In this document: positions 7,762-11,258 of the stretch, in pieces
Position numbering within the stretch: the stretch's first letter is position 1
How the letters are laid out: every line of letters starts with the position of its first letter
From: JAZGER01 sp036480335
Lineage (GTDB): Bacteria; Pseudomonadota; Gammaproteobacteria; DSM-19610
Direction: 5' to 3'
Length of the DNA: 11,258 bases
NCBI GenBank assembly: GCA_036480335.1
Contig: JAZGGH010000141.1
Span: 1 to 11,258 of the forward strand
Program-made: the position numbers and the translations under genes
Notes under the pieces: model-generated
Seen by the model: the letters and a program-made list of their open reading frames with translations, nothing else
What the model was told of the DNA's origin: nothing
Database searches by the model: none

Positions 7762-7797
7762 CAGCCCTTACTACTCTCTCTCGAGCAATAAGGGCTG
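7762..7797 (-). terminator. Terminator-like hairpin after the cohesin-like gene
   Basis: A perfect 9-bp inverted repeat (CAGCCCTTA at 7762-7770, TAAGGGCTG at 7789-7797) with an 18-base loop lies 14 bases after the stop codon of the gene at 7811-8413. The following - strand sequence is only TTTAG, so it may attenuate or protect the 3' end rather than terminate strongly. Confidence 0.55.
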
Positions 7798-7810
7798 AAA
7801 ATTTCAGTTA

Positions 7811-8413
7811 TTAACTTTCTGCAGTGGATGCAACCAACTTGCGGCGTGCAATACCGATCATGCCAAACAGTCCGCTACCAAATAACCATATAGAAGCCGG
7901 AACGGGGATTGCTGAAACTTCAATTGAGATTGAATCAAAAGCTATCCCAGAAATGGCAGCAGTGCCATCTTGCCAGTCACCTGCAGCCGCGGGTCCTAAC
8001 GCAGATTGGACAACTGATCCTGGGTCTCCCGCAATCGCAGTAAAATCGAGTGAAAAGAAGTCCAGAGCGGGTCCTGATTGAGCAGCAAAACTTGCAAAGT
8101 TAAAATCAACCTGGCCTGGCGTCAATGAAGTTGTGCCGCCAAAAGTAATTGGGAAACCATTTGTGGCTGCACTAGCAGTAAGGTCTGCAATGGTAAAGTT
8201 GTGCATTAGCACAGCTGGATCCCATGTCAGAGTGATGTTTCCTGCACTCACACCGGGAGTGAAGTCTGTCCCGCTGACGTCTATCGTTACAACATCGGTA
8301 ATATTGGCGGGAAGTATGTTTAAAGTGCTTAAGGAAACAGTGGCCGCATTTGCCATGCCAACTGAAAACAACGCGGTTACTGCTGCTAGACGACTTAATA
8401 TTTGTTTGTTCAT
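7811..8413 (-). CDS. Cohesin-like exported protein with VPLPA/PEP-CTERM anchor
   Basis: 200 residues. Residues 1-23 are a Sec signal ending in AxA (GMANAA). Residues 24-168 form an all-beta-looking domain with cohesin-type landmarks: a strand ending VVTIDVSG, then NITLTWDPAVLMHNF (the 'xFDPxxL' element of cohesins), a FFSLDFTA strand and a closing ISIEV strand. The C-terminus has the exosortase sorting signal IPVPAS, a WLFGSGLFGM membrane helix and the basic tail IARRKL. Such signals direct exosortase-dependent processing to the outer surface or matrix; no exosortase gene is in the window. AGAGGA lies eight bases before the ATG at 8413. The gene sits directly upstream of two dockerin-bearing enzymes, so a role as their receptor is attractive but unproven. 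The sorting signal is certain; the cohesin assignment rests on pattern. Confidence 0.8.
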   Translation of the reverse strand: MNKQILSRLAAVTALFSVGMANAATVSLSTLNILPANITDVVTIDVSGTDFTPGVSAGNITLTWDPAVLMHNFTIADLTASAATNGFPITFGGTTSLTPGQVDFNFASFAAQSGPALDFFSLDFTAIAGDPGSVVQSALGPAAAGDWQDGTAAISGIAFDSISIEVSAIPVPASIWLFGSGLFGMIGIARRKLVASTAES

Positions 8414-8480
8414 TGTAAAATCCTCTTAATAAATTAATATAAAAATTAAATAACATTGCTTATTTTTCTACTACGATTTA

Positions 8481-8531
8481 TCAGATCTCCTGGTATTCGG
8501 TCGCCCCTTTCGACAGGAAGACCTGTTGCAA
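8481..8531 (-). other. Structured spacer with perfect ribosome-binding site and possible 16-codon TTG ORF
   Basis: The TAA of the upstream gene is embedded in TAAGGAGGT, a perfect Shine-Dalgarno. A TTG at 8531 opens 16 codons ending in TGA at 8481. The same stretch can fold: CAGGTCTTCCTG (8525-8514) pairs with CAGGAGATCTG (8492-8482) through 11 pairs with one bulge, enclosing a smaller TCG/CGA stem. It could be a leader peptide or a regulatory hairpin for the cohesin-like gene 68 bases downstream. Neither coding nor a named RNA family is established. Confidence 0.3.
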
Positions 8532-8539
8532 CTACCTCC

Positions 8540-9235
8540 TTATGACTGGGCTATTTTTTTACGTCCTACGCCGACCATGGCAAGAAACCCTGATCCGAAT
8601 AACCAGACTGCGGCTGGAATGGGAATGGGGCTACCCCCTTCTCGTACAGCCCATACGAATTTATTCTGACCCTTGTTGGAATTAATCTGTCGGCCATCAT
8701 CAAAATTAAAGGCAATGGATCCACCCGACGTTGTTGCCTGTCCTGACCAATATTGATCACTCATGATGTTGGAAAATTTGGCAAGCTCAGACGGAGTACC
8801 TGTGGCAACAGAGGTGCCTGGTGTATTGGCTTCTGCGACTGAAGTTATATTGAATTCATCGTGATACAGATGTCCCATTTCACTCCCCGCACATCCCTGG
8901 CCGGTAGATTTTCCTGCCAAGCTAAGCGTGCAAGTTGTGTCACCTGGCGCTGCTACCGTCAAACGCCAGTCACCAAAGCCCAGGTGCATTGCCGTATTCA
9001 TCGCGGCAATCCAGTCGTTGGCCTTAAAATAGGTCATTTTCCCATTAGCCTGTATACCGGTAACACCAAATGTATGGGTCGCTGACAGGGCTGCATCCGC
9101 GATCCAGCTGATATTTCTATCATCATCGTAAACCGCCTGACCACTCAGTATTGGAATCAGGGCTGCATTCGCTGTTGCCACTAAACCAACAGAAACAAAC
9201 CCCGTACTCATTAGCTGTTTAAAATATTTTTTCAT
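8540..9235 (-). CDS. DUF1566-like exported protein with VPLPA/PEP-CTERM anchor
   Basis: 231 residues from the ATG at 9235 (MKKYFKQLM). GGAG lies eight bases upstream; a GTG one codon earlier is also possible. A signal peptide ends near VATANAA. The middle resembles DUF1566/Lcl-type domains: an opening with YDDDRNISWIAD, a WIAAMN helix followed by GFGDWRL, an aspartate-rich FNFDDGRQ strand and the typical ending KFVWAVREG. Two cysteines (CTLSL and GQGCAG) may form a disulfide. The C-terminus is IPIPAA, then WLFGSGFLAMVGV and the basic tail GRKKIAQS, an exosortase sorting signal. The molecular function of DUF1566 is unknown. The gene follows the small PEP-CTERM gene by 85 bases with no terminator, so it may belong to the sigma-54-driven unit. 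Confidence 0.87.
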   Translation of the reverse strand: MKKYFKQLMSTGFVSVGLVATANAALIPILSGQAVYDDDRNISWIADAALSATHTFGVTGIQANGKMTYFKANDWIAAMNTAMHLGFGDWRLTVAAPGDTTCTLSLAGKSTGQGCAGSEMGHLYHDEFNITSVAEANTPGTSVATGTPSELAKFSNIMSDQYWSGQATTSGGSIAFNFDDGRQINSNKGQNKFVWAVREGGSPIPIPAAVWLFGSGFLAMVGVGRKKIAQS

Positions 9236-9320
9236 CACATACTCTCCATTTGTTAGTCAAATATCCTCTAGGCTGCTGCCTTGTAAAAAATTGGTGCTAT
9301 TACTGAACATACTCCGTCGT

Positions 9321-9593
9321 TTAAAAATCGAGGTCTTTAGAATGTCTGCGGCGCTGCACAACGACGAAACCAAGTAGAGCTGTGCCAATGAGCCATGTCG
9401 CCGCAGGTGCAAATTCTGAATGGGTGGTGAAGTTGTTTTTCATGATTGGCGCATTAGCCGGCATTCTCTGAGTTGTAGTCAAACGATTGTTACTACCTCC
9501 TGGTGAGAGATAATCTGCAAACGCCATACCCGAAGCAAAACTAAACGCTAAAATACAGCTGATAAAAAAATACATAGGTTTTTTCATAATCAT
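9321..9593 (-). CDS. Minimal PEP-CTERM-like small exported protein
   Basis: 90 residues. A signal peptide (about 1-26, ending GMAFA) is followed by only about 37 polar residues rich in Asn, Thr and Pro, then a C-terminal anchor: APAAT, a hydrophobic WLIGTALLGFVVV helix and the basic tail QRRRHSKDLDF. The motif is a degenerate version of the IPxPAxxWLFGSG signals of the two neighbouring proteins, so exosortase processing is likely. The mature part is too short for a domain, so it may be a surface or matrix peptide or modification target. Its ATG overlaps the stop of the upstream gene as ATGA, so the two are translationally coupled; GGAG lies eight bases before the ATG. An alternative ATG is two codons further in. 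Confidence 0.78.
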   Translation of the reverse strand: MIMKKPMYFFISCILAFSFASGMAFADYLSPGGSNNRLTTTQRMPANAPIMKNNFTTHSEFAPAATWLIGTALLGFVVVQRRRHSKDLDF

Positions 9594-9850
9594 TTTTCCT
9601 TCTCCACTTGTTTAAGATCTGTCCTGGTTACTCCAAACACCTGCAGACCATCACCTAATTTATGTACTTCTATTTGTTGCCCTTCTGCTAATTGTTGCAG
9701 AGCAAGTTCAACTTTCTCCTGAGAATATTTCGCCATCCTGTGAAATAGCCACCATTGGCGTATACCTTCAGCCGTATCTTTTGCTTCTGGGTGTTCTTTC
9801 AAATACGCCATCACCTCAGACTGAATCTCCATGACACTTTTGCTATCCAT
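9590..9850 (-). CDS. Small winged-helix-like protein of unknown function, first gene of a sigma-54 transcription unit
   Basis: 86 residues, soluble, with no signal peptide. The pattern suggests a winged helix: helix at 4-17 (KSVMEIQSEVMAYL), helix around AEGIRQWW (28-35), a helix beginning YSQEKVELALQQL (42-54), then two short strands, IEVHKL and LQVFGV, separated by GDG as in a wing. The end is charged and lysine-rich. I do not recognise a named family; DNA or protein binding is inferred from the fold pattern only. AGGAG lies 11 bases before the ATG at 9850. A strong sigma-54 promoter would start the transcript about 31 bases upstream. The downstream overlap with the PEP-CTERM peptide gene suggests joint production, perhaps as regulator or partner. 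Confidence 0.75.
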   Translation of the reverse strand: MDSKSVMEIQSEVMAYLKEHPEAKDTAEGIRQWWLFHRMAKYSQEKVELALQQLAEGQQIEVHKLGDGLQVFGVTRTDLKQVEKEK

Positions 9851-9864
9851 TACCGCTGGCGCTC

Positions 9865-9891
9865 CTGTATTTAGTGTCTGTATGAATACAG
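9865..9891. promoter_or_regulatory. 27-bp inverted repeat overlapping the predicted transcription start
   Basis: CTGTATT (9865-9871) and AATACAG (9885-9891) form a perfect 7-bp inverted repeat with 13 intervening bases, between the -12 element and the ribosome-binding site. It could be a binding site for a repressor or for IHF-like or local regulation. The function is not determined. Confidence 0.35.
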
Positions 9892-9907
9892 TGCATGGAT
9901 AGTGCCA
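9892..9907 (-). promoter_or_regulatory. Sigma-54 (RpoN) promoter for the 9850-9321 operon
   Basis: On the - strand TGGCACTATCCATGCA matches the sigma-54 consensus TGGCACG-N4-TTGCA at all but two defined positions, with exact GG-N10-GC spacing. The -24 GG lies at 9906-9905 and the -12 GC at 9894-9893, giving an expected start near 9881, 31 bases before the ATG at 9850. An activator of the required type is encoded nearby at 10255-11258. Confidence 0.85.
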
Positions 9908-10040
9908 ATCCTTTATTTATAATGTATTCAATACCTTATGGAATATCGTTTGAAAGAAGCCGGGTCTTTTTTTACCCATCGAAAGTAAGTTAAACGGCTT
10001 GATATCAAAGGTTTTATGGGGTTTTACAGGTGGGTAGATC

Positions 10041-10057
10041 TTGACCCGGTGGGTCAA
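10041..10057. promoter_or_regulatory. 17-bp palindrome, candidate enhancer (UAS) for the sigma-54 activator
   Basis: TTGACCC-GGT-GGGTCAA is a perfect inverted repeat centred about 168 bases upstream of the predicted sigma-54 transcription start, a normal distance for an enhancer-binding protein site. Two GGGT-N8-ACCC half-site pairs (9962-9977 and 10032-10047, the latter overlapping the palindrome) add to a cluster of GGGT/ACCC motifs. Confidence 0.55.
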
Positions 10058-10103
10058 AACATGCGCAAGTTCTTCAGACGACAAGTTTAAGGGGGGTATA
10101 CAA

Positions 10104-10181
10104 ATGACTTACTATCAGGACCAGGCGGTTACCCGCTGCAAAATTCCTATTTCCCGCGAACCTCAAGCAGAGGCTCACTGA
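10104..10181 (+). CDS. Candidate 25-residue small ORF
   Basis: ATG at 10104, TGA at 10179-10181, preceded by AGGGGGG with a seven-base spacer, a good ribosome-binding site. The product begins MTYYQDQAVTRCKI and is hydrophilic with one cysteine. It has no recognisable domain, no clear promoter and no terminator. It may be chance. Confidence 0.2.
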   Translation: MTYYQDQAVTRCKIPISREPQAEAH

Positions 10182-10254
10182 CAAGGTGGATTTTTCTGAA
10201 CACTACTCATCGGATTGCTTTGCATAAGGCAATCGACAACCCGATAGTTTCCGA

Positions 10255-11258
10255 TTATTTGAAGTCCTGCGGATTGATACTATTTTTTTTCAGCAACTTC
10301 CCAAGTGAACGACGTTCCTTACCTGCGTGTGTGGCTGCCTGACTAATATTCCCTTCACTCAGGGACATCAACTCTTCGAGATAGTGTTTTTCAAAATCAG
10401 CCACAGCCAGTGCTTTTGCTTCATTGAAAGGAACATCGCACATGGTATCAGTTTCATTGTAAGCATCGAAAGTTTGTTCATCGCTGATCTGTAAATGCTT
10501 TATTCTGATTGTGTCATCATCTGTTAATAAAAAAGCGCGATGAATCACATTTTCTAATTCACGAATATTACCTGGCCAGTCATACTGCGTTATCCTCTCC
10601 ATGGCAGAGGGGTGTAATTTCCTGGCTGGCTGACCATAACAGATGCGCAGGCGTCGTATAAAATAATCTACCAGTAAAGGGATGTCACCCTCCCTGGCTC
10701 GCAAAGGCGGCAGAGTCACCGGCATGACATTTAACCTGAAATATAGATCCTGCCTGAACAGGTGCTGATCACACAGGTGGGGCAGGTTTTCATTACTTGC
10801 AGCAACAATGTGAACATCAGCGGTCTTCATGCTATCGCCACCGAGTATGCGGTACTGCTTGTCCTGAAGAAAACGCAATAGCGTCGTCTGAGCGGATAGT
10901 GGTAACGCCTCAATTTCATCGAGGAACAATGTACCTCTTTCTGCCTGTGCAATCAGACCCGCCTGGGAAGTTCTCGCATCCGTAAAAGCGCCACTCTCAT
11001 GCCCGAACATTTCATTTTCGAATAAAGTATCCGGGAGTGAACCGCAATTGACAGGAATAAAGGGGTATTTTGAGCGAGGGCTGAAATAATGAATGGCTCT
11101 TGCGATTAACTCTTTTCCCGTTCCTGTTTCGCCAAAAATTGACACGGCAATGTCGTAGGCCGCTACCTTCCTAACCCGCTTTAATACATCAATAAAGGGT
11201 TTAGATTGACCTATGATATTCAGGTTTGCAAAATCTTCAAACAGAAATGGTTTGTTGT
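10255..11258 (-). CDS. Sigma-54-dependent enhancer-binding transcriptional activator (5' part outside the window)
   Basis: The frame is open from the window edge to a TAA at 10255-10257. It contains most of the AAA+ central domain: the entry NIIGQSKPF, Walker A GETGTGKE (about 11133-11110), GAFTDA (about 10992-10975), Walker B GTLFLDE (about 10935-10915), the arginine-finger region FRQDLYFRLN, and YDWPGNIRELEN. A Fis-type HTH follows (GNISQAATHAGKERRSLGKLL). It activates RNA polymerase-sigma-54 by ATP hydrolysis. The GAFTGA loop that touches sigma-54 is GAFTDA here. GTG at 11145 is an internal valine, not the start, because homology continues upstream. The N-terminal sensory domain is not visible, so it cannot be named; PrsR-type regulators of PEP-CTERM systems belong to this class. 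It probably acts on the promoter at 9892-9907. Confidence 0.93.
   Translation of the reverse strand, partial: NKPFLFEDFANLNIIGQSKPFIDVLKRVRKVAAYDIAVSIFGETGTGKELIARAIHYFSPRSKYPFIPVNCGSLPDTLFENEMFGHESGAFTDARTSQAGLIAQAERGTLFLDEIEALPLSAQTTLLRFLQDKQYRILGGDSMKTADVHIVAASNENLPHLCDQHLFRQDLYFRLNVMPVTLPPLRAREGDIPLLVDYFIRRLRICYGQPARKLHPSAMERITQYDWPGNIRELENVIHRAFLLTDDDTIRIKHLQISDEQTFDAYNETDTMCDVPFNEAKALAVADFEKHYLEELMSLSEGNISQAATHAGKERRSLGKLLKKNSINPQDFK

Larger units (their letters stand above)
9908..10254. other. Intergenic region between the sigma-54 operon and the activator gene
   Basis: Besides the palindrome and GGGT/ACCC pairs, this stretch holds a possible 25-codon ORF on the + strand. Near 10211-10234 a GGATTGC / GCAATC stem lies just after the activator's stop codon but lacks a T-run, so it is not a clear terminator. 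No tRNA, small RNA or mobile element is recognisable. Confidence 0.5.

Noticed and set aside
8482..8525. A cyclic-di-GMP (GEMM) riboswitch in the spacer before the cohesin-like gene
   Set aside because: The conserved GEMM core sequences are absent; only a generic bulged stem is seen.
9257..9310. A 17-codon ORF between the two upstream PEP-CTERM genes
   Set aside because: The GGAG is only two bases from the ATG and the peptide has no recognisable character; it is likely chance.
10050..10065. Sigma-54-like GG-N10-GC match on the + strand
   Set aside because: It matches only the invariant dinucleotides and a few other positions, overlaps the palindrome, and has only an uncertain 25-codon ORF downstream.
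11143..11145. GTG at 11145 as the start of the sigma-54 activator
   Set aside because: Conserved AAA+ sequence (NIIGQSKPF, then VAAYDIAV) continues in frame to the window edge, so this codon is an internal valine.

Overview
The window looks like chromosomal DNA of a Gram-negative gammaproteobacterium of moderate G+C. The reasons are three proteins with C-terminal VPLPA/PEP-CTERM-type sorting signals (an exosortase-dependent system of Gram-negative bacteria), Sec-exported di-heme c-type cytochromes, a sigma-54 activator with a matching sigma-54 promoter, and a PP2C-protein kinase fusion of the kind found in proteobacterial nitrate-assimilation loci. There are no rRNA or tRNA genes, insertion sequences or CRISPR arrays.

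Region 1 (1-2211, + strand). The last codons of an upstream gene, probably a NasA/NarK-type nitrate transporter, are followed after 25 bases by a tail-anchored PP2C phosphatase/Ser-Thr kinase fusion and then by a small two-helix membrane protein. This looks like the end of a nitrate-assimilation operon.

Region 2 (2212-7635, - strand). Two tandem, highly similar genes each encode a secreted di-heme peroxidase (CCP/MauG superfamily) with a thrombospondin-type-3-like calcium segment and a complete two-repeat type I dockerin at the C-terminus. Each has its own ribosome-binding site, 3' hairpin and terminator, and the duplicated unit includes the 3' UTR.

Region 3 (7762-9850, - strand). This holds a cohesin-like protein with a PEP-CTERM anchor, a DUF1566-like protein with a PEP-CTERM anchor, a minimal 90-residue PEP-CTERM-like peptide, and an 86-residue winged-helix-like protein. 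The last two overlap by ATGA. A strong sigma-54 promoter (9892-9907) precedes the 86-residue gene.

Region 4 (9851-11258). A roughly 400-base intergenic region carries that promoter, an excellent 17-bp inverted repeat placed like an enhancer, and a candidate 25-codon ORF. Beyond it lies the 3' part of a sigma-54 enhancer-binding protein gene (GAFTDA variant, Fis-type HTH).

The most interesting reading is that the two dockerin-tailed di-heme enzymes and the cohesin-like PEP-CTERM protein encoded just upstream form a cell-envelope or matrix-displayed redox system, with the neighbouring PEP-CTERM operon under sigma-54 control. The domains and promoter are visible in the sequence; cohesin-dockerin binding and shared regulation are inferred.
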